Part shown: piece by piece, positions 8,571 to 18,651 of the stretch
How the letters are laid out: each line of letters starts with the position of its first letter
Position numbering within the stretch: position 1 is the stretch's first letter
DNA from: Planctomycetota bacterium
GTDB lineage: Bacteria; Planctomycetota; Planctomycetia; Gemmatales; Gemmataceae
Reading direction: 5' to 3'
NCBI GenBank assembly: GCA_021413735.1
Contig: JAIOPV010000016.1
Location: 1 to 64,000, forward strand
DNA: 64,000 nucleotides
The notes under the pieces: generated by a model
What the model saw: the letters and a program-made list of their open reading frames with translations, nothing else
The model's database searches: none
What the model was told of the DNA's origin: nothing
Program-made: the position numbers and the translations under genes

Positions 8571-9191
8571 GCAGACGCTGCACGCGTATGGACTGCGATT
8601 CGATTCCACGCTCACAACCCGATAGCACAACAAGCATGGCAATTGTTTCTGTGGCCTGAATTCACGTTCTGGCGGCATATCGCCCGCAAACCATCTTCTC
8701 CCACAGTCAATCCGTTCGATGCGATTCCAGAGCTACTGAGTCGCCAAGAAACCCATCGGTTTTCGGGAAGCCGTCGGACGGCATCCGGAACGCGAGAACC
8801 ATCCACTTACTTGCCTGTGTGTTGGTGGATTGCCGATTCTCCGCCCGGAGCGTTCCAAACGTCTATATAAGTCTTCTTCTATGTATTCTCTTGTGAGAAC
8901 AGACGGTAATAGAGGTTTGGAACGCTCCGGGCGGAGAATCGGCAATGTGGTCGCGTTCGAGCCACGGCGGCAACCAGAACTCCGCCACCGCGAACCACTC
9001 CAACGAACTTCGTCGCGTGCATTCGTGGGAATGCCACTGGCTTTCACCGTGCGATCTTCTCGCCCTTTGTTGCGGCTCCGATGAAGTTCGCCACCGCTGA
9101 AGACACAGAGTCGGCTGCGCTCAGCGAGGAACTTCGCGGTCACGCGATTTAGAATTTCACGAGACTATGTCCGATGTTGACACGGCGAGCC
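8571..9191. other. Long intergenic region with a hairpin repeat
   Basis: No convincing gene. It contains the 118-bp palindromic repeat described separately (8829-8946). The segment 8950-9130 has short open frames on both strands with no recognisable product and may be decayed coding sequence. Confidence 0.5.
8829..8946. repeat. MITE-like palindromic repeat, copy 1
   Basis: Two perfect 32-base arms (8829-8860 and 8915-8946), outermost part ATTGCCGATTCTCC, pair with each other around a ~54-base centre. Pairing extends a further five bases inward after one mismatch. The element has no coding capacity. A second element with the same TTGCCGATTC ends and almost the same length lies at 24651-24767. 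Confidence 0.8.
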
Positions 9192-10205
9192 TCACGTCGC
9201 CGTCTCCACGAACGTCCCCTGACGCACCGTGGCTCCGTTCAACTGCACCGAGACAATGGACCCGACGTGGACCTCAGGGAACCCGCTCGGCACCGCCACG
9301 TTGCCGTTGTGGCCCGAATCGAAAGAGCCGCCCAACTTGAACTTGCCGGCACCGACGCTGTCGAGAGCGATGGTTCCCACCGACTGGCCGTCCACGAGTA
9401 CGCTGGCGGTGGCGTTCGGTGACAAGCCTTCGACTTCGACCTCGAACTCCCTCTCAACGCCACCGTCTTCCGGTCCGAACTTGAACGACGCGTTCCCCGC
9501 ACCACCCGTGAAGACTGCGCTCAATTGCGTGTCGAGATTCACCGCGTTGGTGACGTTATCGGTTCCGCCTCCGCCCTGACCCACGTCGCGGCCGCTGCCG
9601 CCGTCAATCGAGTCGTCGCCGAGTTCGCCGTTACCGCGGTCGTCGCCGAGTTCGCCGAACAGGTGGTCGTTACCGCTTCGACCGCTCAGGTCATCGTTGC
9701 CATCGCCGCCGTGGAGGTCGTCGTTGCCGCCGTGCCCGTCGTCCGCCATCGCATCCCCGATCAGGCGGTCGTCACCCAACTCGCCGAACAGGTGGTCGTT
9801 CCCCGCCTGCCCGACAACCGTGTCGTTGCCGCCTCGCCCGTTCACGGTATCGTCGCCGCCGCCGCCGAGCAGCGTGTCGTCGCCACCGCCGCCGAGGATG
9901 TTGTCGTTCCCGGACCACCCGCGAACCTCTGCGTGCGTGAGGATGCTCGGCCCCACCACGACGACATCGTCTCCTGCTCTCGGGCGAATCAGAATGCTCG
10001 TCACTTGCGAGCGATCAAAGGTCAGGTCCTCCCCGGTGCCACTCACAGTGACGTGGATCGAAGTGGGAGACGATAGGGTTACCCGAATGATATCCGATCC
10101 GGTCGTCCCCACGACATCGAGCAACCCGCTCGTCAGTGTCGCGGACGGAAGGGAACGATCACCCAACAACTCACAACCAAGCCGAAATTTTCGCGATGCT
10201 GCCAT
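9192..10205 (-). CDS. Secreted RTX-type calcium-binding repeat protein
   Basis: A 337-residue protein. The N-terminus MAASRKFRLGCELLGDRSLPS carries the planctomycete LExRxxPS-like motif seen on exported proteins. Residues ~95-210 are hemolysin-type nonapeptide repeats (GGxGDDxLxG: GGGGDDTLLGGGGDDTVNG, GNDHLFGELGDDRLIG) that fold into a Ca2+-binding beta roll. The C-terminal ~110 residues (FKFGPEDGGVEREFEVEVEG) look like a beta-sandwich domain. It is probably exported; no toxin or protease domain is present. Oriented like the FG-GAP gene upstream of it. Confidence 0.8.
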   Translation of the reverse strand: MAASRKFRLGCELLGDRSLPSATLTSGLLDVVGTTGSDIIRVTLSSPTSIHVTVSGTGEDLTFDRSQVTSILIRPRAGDDVVVVGPSILTHAEVRGWSGNDNILGGGGDDTLLGGGGDDTVNGRGGNDTVVGQAGNDHLFGELGDDRLIGDAMADDGHGGNDDLHGGDGNDDLSGRSGNDHLFGELGDDRGNGELGDDSIDGGSGRDVGQGGGGTDNVTNAVNLDTQLSAVFTGGAGNASFKFGPEDGGVEREFEVEVEGLSPNATASVLVDGQSVGTIALDSVGAGKFKLGGSFDSGHNGNVAVPSGFPEVHVGSIVSVQLNGATVRQGTFVETAT

Positions 10206-10356
10206 GATGGTACTCTCAAAACGATAAGGAAAATTGATTCAAAACCGAACGCAATGCAAACCGGGGATCACACATCCTCTGCAATGCTGTCAATGGCGTG
10301 AGACCTTGCACAATCATTGAGGTGAACCGGTCGGCAAAGGATTCACCTCTTTGAGA

Positions 10357-13300
10357 TCACTTCGCTTTCCCGCCACCGCCTCCGCCAGTGGAGCCAGCCT
10401 TGACGCTGACCGCCACGCTCGCCACAAGAGGCGGGCTTGCAGCATCCACAACGGAGATGGTCTGGTTGCCGGTCGTGTTCAGCGTGATCGTGAAACTCTG
10501 AACGCCCGAGTCGAGACCGGTGAAGGTGTAGTCCGCAGGCAGGCCGGCAATCCCCGCCGTGTTGCCGAAATGGACCGTCCCGAAGTAGTTCTTCACTTTG
10601 TTTCCGTAGGCGTCGAGGACCGTCACCTTCAGTGAGAAGGGCGATCCGGCGGTGATATTCGACGGCACAGCCAGCACGAACTTGGATGCCGCCGCGTTAG
10701 TGACTTCAAAGTTGGTCAGCGTCCCTAGCGTGGCAGCATTCGAAGCATCCACCACACTGAACGACCACACAGTGGCGTTGGGAGTCGTGGTCTTGAGTGC
10801 GACCGTGAAGGTGTGAACGCCCGCGTCGGCTGCCGTGAAGTTGTAATCGGCTGGGAGCGCCGCCAAGATGTCGGTGCTGCTGAACTTCGCCTTACCCTTG
10901 TAGCCGACAACGGTGTTGCCGAACGCGTCGGTGGCACGCACGGTCAACGCGATGGAGTCGCCCGCCGTCACGAGGATGTGGCCCTTACTGTCCGCACCGT
11001 TCGGGACCGAAAGTCGGAAGCCCGCGAAGGCGGCCGGGCTAACGGCGATGCCGACTTCGGTTCCTGTGAGCGTGCCGGTCGCGTCGCGTGCAGTGATCGA
11101 CTGCGTACCAGCCGTTCGCAGGGTCGCCGTGAACGTGTGAACGCCCGCGTCGGCTGCGGTGAAGGTGTAACTGGCCGGCAAGCCCGCCTGGGCGTCGGAA
11201 CTGGAGAAGTAGACCGTACCGGTGTAGCCGGTGGCGATCTGGCCGATGGTGTCGCGCACAGTGACCGTGACCGCGTTCGCAACCCCCGCCGTGGTCGCCG
11301 GGAATCCAGTGATCGCGAAGAGGCTCGCGACGGGTGGTGTAGCATCGCTCGACATCGTGCCAGTGATCGCTGGCGTGGCGATAGCGGTGGCAGTGATCGT
11401 CTGCGAACCGACGGTCATGAGTGTCACGGGCACGTTTACCGACCCATTCACCAACGTGATGTCCGCTGGCAACATCGCGGCCAAGTCGGAACTCGTGACA
11501 TGGACCGTGCCGGTGTAGCTTGTTGTGAGATTGCCGTAGTCATCGCGAGCGATGACCGTGATCGGACGAGCGACCCCAATCGCGCCTCCGCCACCCGCAA
11601 GTGTGAAGTTCGTCGTTGCTGCCGCCGCGACATCGACGAAGGAACCGCCGCTAATTGTCCCGCCGACCTCATTGGCTGCAAGCCAATCCGCACCGGCCGA
11701 TTTCATCGTCACCGTGAAGGTGTGGACACCTGCATCGTCGGGGGTGAATGTGTAATCCGCAGGCAATCCCGCCAGCAGGTCCGAACTGGAGAAATGCACG
11801 GAACTCGTGTAGCCCGTTCCGACATTGCCGAGCGAGTCGAGGGCGGTAACGGTCACGGTAAGCGTGTCGCCCGCCGTCGCCGCGGCCGGTACACCGAGTG
11901 CGAACCGCGTCACGGCCGGCGTGACCGTGACGGTGCTGGTTGCCGCGGTCATGAACGGGGCTGCCACCGTGACCGATTGGTCGCCAGCCGTGACCAGTCG
12001 AACCGAGCCGCCGAAGGCGTGCGTCCCTGCGTCCGCTGCTGTGAATGTGTAAGCCACCGCCGAGGGGGACGCCGGGTCGTTGCTCGTGACGTACACCGTC
12101 CCGCGGAACCCGGGGACCACATTTCCGCTCGCGTCCACGGCACTCACGGTCATCGGTAGGGCTGTGCCCGAGGTGGTGGAAACTGGCACGTTGACGCTGA
12201 ACCCGACGGCTCCCGCAAGGTTTGACACGTCGTCGGCCGCGTTCAGGACGACCGACACGCCGGTCGTGCTGGGGTAAGCGAAATCGACAGACCCGTCGCC
12301 GTTGAAGTCGCCCTGCGTGCCCATTTCAAAGCGACCAGGCGGCGTGGCGTAGTTCACGACCGGGTAGAACGTGCCGTCGCCCTTGCCGAGTTGAACGCTG
12401 TACTTGGACGACCCCCGCACCGCGAAGTCGTCGTTCCCGTCGTGGTTGAAGTCCGCGACTTCGATCTCGTAGCCGGTCTCGGGAATGCTGTAAGTGTGTG
12501 GTGCGGCGTAAGTGCCGTCGCCGTTATTGAGGATGACGCTCATTGATGTGGCCGCATACGAATTGGCGACGGCGAAATCCTCGTAGCCGTCGTTGTTGAA
12601 GTCGCCCGCCCCAACGTAGACCGGAGCCGAGTAAGCGTAGACGTTCGACGCCGGATCGAACGACCCGTCGCCGTGCCCCTTCAGAATCGTGATCGTGCCG
12701 ACGCTCACCGTGTTCGACGTTGCCAGGTCGAGTGTGCCGTCGCGGTTGAAGTCGCCGACGACTGTGTTCGTCGAGTTGCCCGGAATCACCATGTCGCGGC
12801 TGGCCTGGAAGGTGCCGTCGCCCTTGCCGAGCAGCACGCTCGCGGTGCCGGAATTCATGGTGGCCACGTCGAGAGAACCGTCGCCGTTGAAGTCGCCTGT
12901 GTTGATCGAGTGCGAACCGACCCCCACAACGTAGGCGACGGGCACTGCGAACGAACCGTCACCGTTCCCTAGCAGAATGCTCACGCTCCCTTGAGTGCCC
13001 ACGACCGCGAGATCGGCTTTCCCGTCCGCGTTGAAGTCGCCCGCCTTGGCATCCACCGCGTAGCTGCCTGCTGCGTAATCGACTTTCGGCTGAAACGTGC
13101 CGTCGCCGTTGCCAAGAAGAATCCCAACCGTGCCTGACGCCATCTGACTCACAACGGCCATGTCCGGACGGCCGTCGTTGTTGAAGTCGCCCAACGCCAC
13201 CCCGCCAGGGTTGGCACCTGCCGCGAATGACGCGGGCGTCAGGAAGGTGGGAACGTCCCGGCATTCGAGCGACTCGAACCCGAGCCTTGCACGAGTTGCC

Positions 13301-13365
13301 CGGCGTACCCGGCGGCTCGGCTTCACCAACTGACCGAAGAGCTTCCGATACCACGACTTGAACAT
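10357..13365 (-). CDS. Large secreted FG-GAP / Ig-like repeat protein
   Basis: A 1002-residue protein. The start at 13365 (MFKSWYRKLFGQLVKPSRRV) follows a good ribosome site (CCAGGAGACGGTG); the frame is open further upstream but without support. After the motif LGFESLECRDVPTF come about 7-8 FG-GAP/VCBS repeats (VALGDFNNDGRPDMAVV; LLGNGDGTF), roughly residues 45-410, which bind Ca2+ at DxNxDGxxD loops. About six repeats of ~90 residues follow (AGDTLTVTVTALDSLGNVGTGY, then YTFTPDDAGVHTFTVTMKSA), Ig-like adhesin domains. It ends in GSTGGGGGGKAK. Probably a cell-surface or matrix protein. Antisense open frames on the + strand are shadows of its repeats. Confidence 0.85.
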   Translation of the reverse strand: MFKSWYRKLFGQLVKPSRRVRRATRARLGFESLECRDVPTFLTPASFAAGANPGGVALGDFNNDGRPDMAVVSQMASGTVGILLGNGDGTFQPKVDYAAGSYAVDAKAGDFNADGKADLAVVGTQGSVSILLGNGDGSFAVPVAYVVGVGSHSINTGDFNGDGSLDVATMNSGTASVLLGKGDGTFQASRDMVIPGNSTNTVVGDFNRDGTLDLATSNTVSVGTITILKGHGDGSFDPASNVYAYSAPVYVGAGDFNNDGYEDFAVANSYAATSMSVILNNGDGTYAAPHTYSIPETGYEIEVADFNHDGNDDFAVRGSSKYSVQLGKGDGTFYPVVNYATPPGRFEMGTQGDFNGDGSVDFAYPSTTGVSVVLNAADDVSNLAGAVGFSVNVPVSTTSGTALPMTVSAVDASGNVVPGFRGTVYVTSNDPASPSAVAYTFTAADAGTHAFGGSVRLVTAGDQSVTVAAPFMTAATSTVTVTPAVTRFALGVPAAATAGDTLTVTVTALDSLGNVGTGYTSSVHFSSSDLLAGLPADYTFTPDDAGVHTFTVTMKSAGADWLAANEVGGTISGGSFVDVAAAATTNFTLAGGGGAIGVARPITVIARDDYGNLTTSYTGTVHVTSSDLAAMLPADITLVNGSVNVPVTLMTVGSQTITATAIATPAITGTMSSDATPPVASLFAITGFPATTAGVANAVTVTVRDTIGQIATGYTGTVYFSSSDAQAGLPASYTFTAADAGVHTFTATLRTAGTQSITARDATGTLTGTEVGIAVSPAAFAGFRLSVPNGADSKGHILVTAGDSIALTVRATDAFGNTVVGYKGKAKFSSTDILAALPADYNFTAADAGVHTFTVALKTTTPNATVWSFSVVDASNAATLGTLTNFEVTNAAASKFVLAVPSNITAGSPFSLKVTVLDAYGNKVKNYFGTVHFGNTAGIAGLPADYTFTGLDSGVQSFTITLNTTGNQTISVVDAASPPLVASVAVSVKAGSTGGGGGGKAK

Positions 13366-13637
13366 CACCGTCTCCTGGGACATGAGCAAACATTGATGTG
13401 GGTGTAGGCGAAACCGCGACTCGGCCGCAGTAACCATCAGCAACCGCGACGGGAGAGGACATCGTTTGCGGAAAAGAATTCCCGCCACCGACGCCGCGAA
13501 AAATCCAGAAAGTTTCTGTCCCACAGCCGTGCGGATGCTGATGAGCCTGATGAAGACACTGTCGCGTGACATTGCGGGAGGTCGGAAAGCTGTTAAAGTG
13601 GAGTGCGCAGTCCGAAATTCAACACGGAGGCTTTGGA

Positions 13638-14231
13638 GTGGGTGAACGGCAGGTATTCCGTGACCTGATTCAGCGTGTTCGCAACCGTGATCCGGAAGCA
13701 GCTCGCGATCTGGTTGCACGCTACGAGAACGCCATCCGCCGCGTGATCCGAATCCGCCTGCGTGATCCCGGCATGCGACGCCTCCTCGATTCGACCGACA
13801 TCTGCCAGTCGGTCCTCGCCAGCTTCTTCATCCGCACTGCTCTCGGGCAATACGAACTCGACACGCCAGAACAACTGCTGAACTTGCTCGCTGCAATCGC
13901 CCGCAACAAGCTTACGAATCAGGCGAATCGTTTGCGTGCGAGCCGGCGGGATATTCGCCGCGACAATGCCGACAACGATCAATCTCCGCCGGTGCCTGAC
14001 GACGCTTCGGACCCCAGCGAACAAGCGTCGGCGAGAGAGTTGTTGGTGAAGGTACGCGACCGCCTGGACCCTAAAGAACGATACTTGGCCGAGCAGCGTT
14101 CCCTTGGACGAAACTGGCAAGAACTCGCGGACGAACTGGGTGGGACCGACGTGGCTCTGCGGAAGAAACTGACCCGTGCACTGGACCGCGTGATGGCCGA
14201 CCTCGGCCTCGGGGGCGATGGCGATGCCTGA
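13638..14231 (+). CDS. ECF-type RNA polymerase sigma factor
   Basis: A 197-residue sigma factor starting at GTG 13638, seven bases after ACGGAGG. Region 2 reads AARDLVARYENAIRRVIRIRL, then RLLDSTDICQSVLASFF and LLNLLAAIARNKL. Region 4 is DPKERYLAEQRSLGRNWQELADELGGTDVALRKKLTRALDRV. This is the planctomycete ECF group normally encoded beside a Ser/Thr kinase, and the kinase gene here starts 14 bases before this stop, so the two are translationally coupled. The kinase or a linked partner probably controls the sigma factor; direct evidence is absent. Confidence 0.85.
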   Translation: MGERQVFRDLIQRVRNRDPEAARDLVARYENAIRRVIRIRLRDPGMRRLLDSTDICQSVLASFFIRTALGQYELDTPEQLLNLLAAIARNKLTNQANRLRASRRDIRRDNADNDQSPPVPDDASDPSEQASARELLVKVRDRLDPKERYLAEQRSLGRNWQELADELGGTDVALRKKLTRALDRVMADLGLGGDGDA

Positions 14232-16440
14232 GCGTATGCAAGACCTCCTCGAACCGATCCTTGACCGCCAGAGTCAGGCATGGCTCACGGGCAGTTCTCC
14301 CTCAATTGAGGAACTTCTCGAAGGGTCGCCCCTCCGCCACGATCCGGAAGCTCAACTCGATGTGATTTACAACGAGATTGTGTTGCGTGAGGAACGTGGC
14401 GAGCAGCCGACGGTCGATGAGTACGCTCATCGCTACCCCCACCTGCGGCGTGAACTCGAACAGCACCTGGAAGTCCACCGCGCCCTCGGTGAAGAGATGC
14501 TGACCCAAACCACTCCCCTGCAAGGGCCGGAGACGCTGCCGGATGCGAAAGCCGCGCAACACGGGGGGCTAAAACAACCCCCGGGTTACGAACTGCTTCA
14601 TCTGCTGGGCCGCGGCGGGATGGGGGTTGTTTACAAGGCCCGTCAACGGACACTCCGTCGGCACGTCGCGCTGAAGATGTTCGAGCCAGGTCGTGTGCCG
14701 TCGTCGCGGGAGATCATGCGATTCCGGTCTGAAGCCGAGGCCATCGCCAGGCTCCAGCACCCGAACATCGTCCAGATATTTGAGATCAGCGAATGGAACG
14801 ACCTTCCCTTCCTGGCACTTGAACTTGCGGAGGGCGGGACGCTCGCGCAGCGACTCCAGAAACTTCCGTTCACGCCGCGAGCCGCCGCCGAGTTGGTCGA
14901 AACCCTGGCCCGGGCTGTCCACCACGCACACGAAAACGACATCGTTCACCGCGACCTGAAACCCGCTAACGTCCTCTTCGCCGCCGATGGTACGCCCAAG
15001 GTCACTGACTTCGGTCTGGCGAAGATTCTTCAAGACCCTGACGGTGACGACACGCCCCGCGATGCGACCCGCACGGGCGAGCCAATCGGCACCCCGCGAT
15101 ATATGTCACCCGAGCAAGCGGCAGGCCAGCACGAACTCGTCAGCGTTTCCTCCGATGTCTATGCCCTGGGCACGCTGCTGTACGAATGCTTGACGGGACA
15201 GGTTCCGTTTGTCGCAGCGAGTGTGATCGAAACGTTGCAACGGATTCGCCACGAAGAGCCACTATCGCCGCGTCGCTTCCAGACCACCATCCCTCGCGAC
15301 CTGGAAACAATCTGCCTGAACTGTCTGCACAAGGAACCATCACGACGGTATCTCTCGGCTCTGGCTCTTGCCGGCGACCTCCGGCGGTTCATCGACGGGA
15401 AGCCGATCACAGCACGACCGACACCGACCTGGGAACGCGGCTGGAAGTGGTGTCGTCGTCGCCCGACGCACGCAGCGTTGATTGCGGTCTCGCTTCTCTT
15501 GATGATCTCCGGTGTCGCGGGGGCCGCGATCTGGGAACGGCGTGAACAACAACGAGTCGCGACCACTCGCTCCGAGGTTGAAGCCTTGATGACAGAGGGT
15601 CAGCAAGCGTTGATTCGCCAGGACGACGACATCGCCGAAGCGAAGTTTCGGGATGCGTGGATCAAGGTGCAAGGCGAGCCTGCTCTGCGGGACTACCAAA
15701 CGGGCGTCGCTGGCTGGCTCGACCACAGTCGGCGGGCAGCGAACCGGCAACGCTGGAAGCAGCGTGTTCCGCCGCGGGAGTACGACGAACTGCGCGATGA
15801 GGCAATGTTTCAAAGTGTGCTGCTCGACCCGCGGCGGCCCGAGTCGGTGCGGGCCGCACGAGAGGCCGTCGCCGCGGCATTGCAGCTTACCCTGCCGGAC
15901 GATCCGGCGTGGCGTCAGGAGCGCGAGCGACTCATACTTCTGGATGCCGATTTGCTCCACTTTGAAGCAGGTGCTGCTCCGGCGCTCGCTCGGTTGGAAG
16001 TAACGGCCGACTTCTCTTCGCGGCTCTACCACACCCGGAAGGCGTCGTTCCTCGATCAACTCGGTCGTAAGGCTGAAGCGGCCAGGGAGCGGGAGCGGGC
16101 TGAACGCTTTCCGCCAGACGAGAACACGACGCGATTCCTTGAGGGAATGGACCGGATTCGCAAGCGAGACTTCGCAGGCGCGGCAGTTGCGTTTGAGACG
16201 ATTCTCGATGTCGAACCGGAACACTTCACAGCGCGGTTGTTTCAGGCGCTCTGCTCGCTGAACCAGAATCGACCGTCGGAAGCCCGCGTCGGGTTGACGG
16301 CGTGCATCGCGCAGCGGCCCCGTTTCGCGTGGTGCTATCTGTTTCGTGGCCAGTGCGCAGAGAAACTCGCGAACCCCGCGGCCGCGAAGCGTGACTTCGA
16401 GCGGGCGGCGGAACTGCGGCCCCTTGACCCGGGTCGTTAA
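14218..16440 (+). CDS. Membrane-anchored Ser/Thr protein kinase
   Basis: A 740-residue protein. Residues 1-115 form a helical pre-kinase region typical of planctomycete kinases (SPSIEELLEGSPLRHDPE, EYAHRYPHLRRELEQHL). The kinase domain (about 122-400) has the glycine loop LGRGGMGVVYKA, the VALKMF lysine, catalytic HRDLKPANVL, DFGLAK and GTPRYMSPEQA. One membrane helix (HAALIAVSLLLMISGVAGAAIW, about 420-440) is followed by a periplasmic helical repeat region of TPR type (ARERERAERFPPD to CYLFRGQCAEKLANPAAAK). It overlaps the sigma-factor stop. ATG 14224 is an alternative start. Confidence 0.88.
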   Translation: MAMPERMQDLLEPILDRQSQAWLTGSSPSIEELLEGSPLRHDPEAQLDVIYNEIVLREERGEQPTVDEYAHRYPHLRRELEQHLEVHRALGEEMLTQTTPLQGPETLPDAKAAQHGGLKQPPGYELLHLLGRGGMGVVYKARQRTLRRHVALKMFEPGRVPSSREIMRFRSEAEAIARLQHPNIVQIFEISEWNDLPFLALELAEGGTLAQRLQKLPFTPRAAAELVETLARAVHHAHENDIVHRDLKPANVLFAADGTPKVTDFGLAKILQDPDGDDTPRDATRTGEPIGTPRYMSPEQAAGQHELVSVSSDVYALGTLLYECLTGQVPFVAASVIETLQRIRHEEPLSPRRFQTTIPRDLETICLNCLHKEPSRRYLSALALAGDLRRFIDGKPITARPTPTWERGWKWCRRRPTHAALIAVSLLLMISGVAGAAIWERREQQRVATTRSEVEALMTEGQQALIRQDDDIAEAKFRDAWIKVQGEPALRDYQTGVAGWLDHSRRAANRQRWKQRVPPREYDELRDEAMFQSVLLDPRRPESVRAAREAVAAALQLTLPDDPAWRQERERLILLDADLLHFEAGAAPALARLEVTADFSSRLYHTRKASFLDQLGRKAEAARERERAERFPPDENTTRFLEGMDRIRKRDFAGAAVAFETILDVEPEHFTARLFQALCSLNQNRPSEARVGLTACIAQRPRFAWCYLFRGQCAEKLANPAAAKRDFERAAELRPLDPGR

Positions 16441-16470
16441 GATGGTTTCCGCCCAGCGCCGCAGGAACAC

Positions 16471-17412
16471 ATGGTGATGTCTCCATTCCGCCCCTTGCAT
16501 AACGCCTGCCGTCCCGGTCGTCACCGAGGAAGGGATCGGTCGCGTGCGTTCACGCTGGTGGAACTGCTTGTGGTCATCGCCATCATCGCGGTGCTGATTG
16601 GGTTACTGTTGCCAGCCGTGCAGAAGGTGCGTGCTTCGGTCGTCAACGTTCAATGTCAGAACAACATGCGAAACATCGGTCTCGCGTGCCACAATTTCCA
16701 GAATGCCCACGGCGCATACCCCCGAAACACCATTCGACCGCGTGGCACGACTGCGGTGTACGGCGAGCCGGCGGGCAACCTCAGCAAGTGGAACAGCGGC
16801 ACCTACGAGTCGTGGATTCGCGAGGTCACACCATTCATCGAGTCGCCGAACTCGCGGGTGCAGGATGCGATCCGCGTGCTGGGGTGCCCTGCCGATCCTC
16901 GCGGCGTGAATTACACGGTGCCGGCCTACGGTTTCACATGGTACGTTGGCGTTTACTCGAACCCAACGACTGTGAACAACGGGATCATTGTGGACGATTC
17001 CAACCTGAAGTCGGCGTTCAAAGTGAACATCGAATCCGTCACCGATGGCACGAGCCAGACCATCCTGCTCGCGGAGCGGCCGCCTCCGGCAGACGGTCAG
17101 TGGGGGTGGTGGGATTCCGCGTGTTGCAACGTGGACACGGTCTCGCCGGTTCGGGGTGAACGTAAGGTCTACAGTTCGGGCGTGCATGGGAATTGCCCGG
17201 ACCCGGCCCCCTACCGGCCCGGCAGCGTCGAGGACAACTGTGCCTTCAACTCGGTCTGGGCGTTTCATCGGGCCGGCGGCAACTTCTGCATGGGCGACGG
17301 GAGTGTTCGCACAATCACCTACGCGGTCGGGAATCAATCGGTTGGTGGCGTGAGTTTGTTGGAGGCTCTCTCTTCGAGAAGCGGGGGCGAAAGTGCAATT
17401 CAAGAGTATTGA
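16471..17412 (+). CDS. DUF1559 prepilin-like protein
   Basis: A 313-residue pseudopilin. A basic leader ([13 protein letters not shown]) is cut by prepilin peptidase before the hydrophobic [20 protein letters not shown] helix. The DUF1559 body follows: [42 protein letters not shown] and, at the end, [18 protein letters not shown]. Planctomycetes carry many such paralogues, thought to be fibre or secretion-system components on the cell surface. It lies 30 bases after the kinase gene. Confidence 0.9.
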   Translation: MVMSPFRPLHNACRPGRHRGRDRSRAFTLVELLVVIAIIAVLIGLLLPAVQKVRASVVNVQCQNNMRNIGLACHNFQNAHGAYPRNTIRPRGTTAVYGEPAGNLSKWNSGTYESWIREVTPFIESPNSRVQDAIRVLGCPADPRGVNYTVPAYGFTWYVGVYSNPTTVNNGIIVDDSNLKSAFKVNIESVTDGTSQTILLAERPPPADGQWGWWDSACCNVDTVSPVRGERKVYSSGVHGNCPDPAPYRPGSVEDNCAFNSVWAFHRAGGNFCMGDGSVRTITYAVGNQSVGGVSLLEALSSRSGGESAIQEY

Positions 17413-17658
17413 GAGGCCCGATCACAATTCGGATTGAGAGAACGGGCGTTGGCCGGAGCTTGTCATCAGAAGTATCGGCAATGGGTCGCGTCTACACCAA
17501 CGTCGGCGATTGATGTGAAAGTTCGTGGTAGGGAATTCAGCCCCCCCGCCGCTGAAAAACATGATTGGTGTTACGATCACGGACACGGATGCAGTCGGGG
17601 CGGAATCGTCAGCGTTTCATTTCCGACTCGGTCATCACCTGAACACCCGTCGAATCTA

Positions 17659-18294
17659 ATGCCCCGCCAAAATCGCGTGACACCGCTCGGCGAAATTGTT
17701 GCCGTCCCCGAACGGGGAACGTTCATGGGCAACCGTGGCGTGCTGCACGACAGCACCAAAACAATTCGTCGCTCCTGGCAGTTGAAGCGATGGATTCTGT
17801 GCGTGACGGAGTTCAAGCACCGCAAGCGAACGATCATGACTCCGGGCCGATACACCGAGCTGTTCTTCCTTGACGAAGCAACCGGACTCGCCGCTGGTCA
17901 CCGTCCGTGCGCCGAGTGCCAGCGGCAGCGGTTCCTCGAATTCCGAGATGCATGGCTCGCAGGAAATCCACAACTCGCAGGCGGGAAGGCACCCACTGCC
18001 ATCGAGATCGACGAACAATTGCACGCTGAGCGGTTGAACGCGGGTGGCGAACAGATGCAGTTCGAGGCCGCACTCGATGGGCTACCGGACGGGGTGTTAG
18101 TGACTCTCGATGCCGAGCCAGATAGGGCATTCTTGGTGTGGCGAGAAGAGCTATTCGCGTGGTCACCGAGCGGATATCGGCATCGTCGTCCTCGACCGAC
18201 TGGAACGATGGTATCCGTCATCACGCCACTCTCGACGGTCACCGCGATTCGGGCCGGTTACGTCCCAGCGATCCACAAATCCGTCAGTGGCTGA
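17659..18294 (+). CDS. Conserved hypothetical protein with CxxC motif
   Basis: A 211-residue soluble protein beginning MPRQNRVTPLGEIVAVPERG. Notable stretches are GNRGVLHD, KRWILCVTEFKHRKR, then TPGRYTELFFLDEATGLAAGHRPCAECQR, an HRPCAEC motif like the Cys site of Ada-type metal-binding domains, though only one CxxC is present. It belongs to a widespread family of bacterial hypothetical proteins; I do not know its function. The start is the ATG at 17659; the frame upstream is open but unlike coding sequence. Confidence 0.65.
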   Translation: MPRQNRVTPLGEIVAVPERGTFMGNRGVLHDSTKTIRRSWQLKRWILCVTEFKHRKRTIMTPGRYTELFFLDEATGLAAGHRPCAECQRQRFLEFRDAWLAGNPQLAGGKAPTAIEIDEQLHAERLNAGGEQMQFEAALDGLPDGVLVTLDAEPDRAFLVWREELFAWSPSGYRHRRPRPTGTMVSVITPLSTVTAIRAGYVPAIHKSVSG

Positions 18295-18339
18295 TCGACC
18301 ACCTGAAACAAATCGCAGCGTTGGTCGTTCGGTCCTCGA

Positions 18340-18651
18340 TCACGGAAGTTCGCACTCTCCATATTCGGCGGCGTGCTTTCCCAGTTCGGTAAGTGAATAC
18401 GTTGCCGCGAACGGATCACGCTCGGTGCCGGTCACACGAGTCAGCAAACCCGTCTTCACCAACTCCGTCAAAAATGTACCGTCCTTGGTCGCGCGTGTCG
18501 GGGTGAGCCGAAGCTCGCGACCCACCGCCGGCTTGCGGCTGCGTTTGACGGCACGAAGAATTTGCCACTGGGCGTGCGAGACTGGAAACACAGCCACATT
18601 GAGATGCAAATCAACTGGCCCCTGCCGTTTCCTCGCCAATGATGTCATCAT
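18340..18651 (-). CDS. Hypothetical protein, possible winged-helix
   Basis: A 103-residue protein, MMTSLARKRQGPVDLHLNVAV onward. The middle (HAQWQILRAVKRSRKPAVGRELRL) and GTFLTELVKTGLLTRVTG look like a MarR-type winged-helix scaffold. The start is taken at the MM pair (18651), overlapping the end of the upstream gene (18611-19201) by 41 bases on the same strand, so the two are probably cotranscribed and translationally linked. A DNA-binding role is inference from the fold pattern. Confidence 0.5.
   Translation of the reverse strand: MMTSLARKRQGPVDLHLNVAVFPVSHAQWQILRAVKRSRKPAVGRELRLTPTRATKDGTFLTELVKTGLLTRVTGTERDPFAATYSLTELGKHAAEYGECELP

Noticed and set aside
9525-10227. Plus-strand open frames opposite the RTX protein
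   Set aside because: Antisense of GGxGDD repeats; Val/Ala-rich low-complexity products without ribosome sites.
10813-12159. Long plus-strand open frame opposite the FG-GAP gene
   Set aside because: Its Arg/Gly/Val-rich translation is the antisense of the repeats of a well-supported minus-strand gene.
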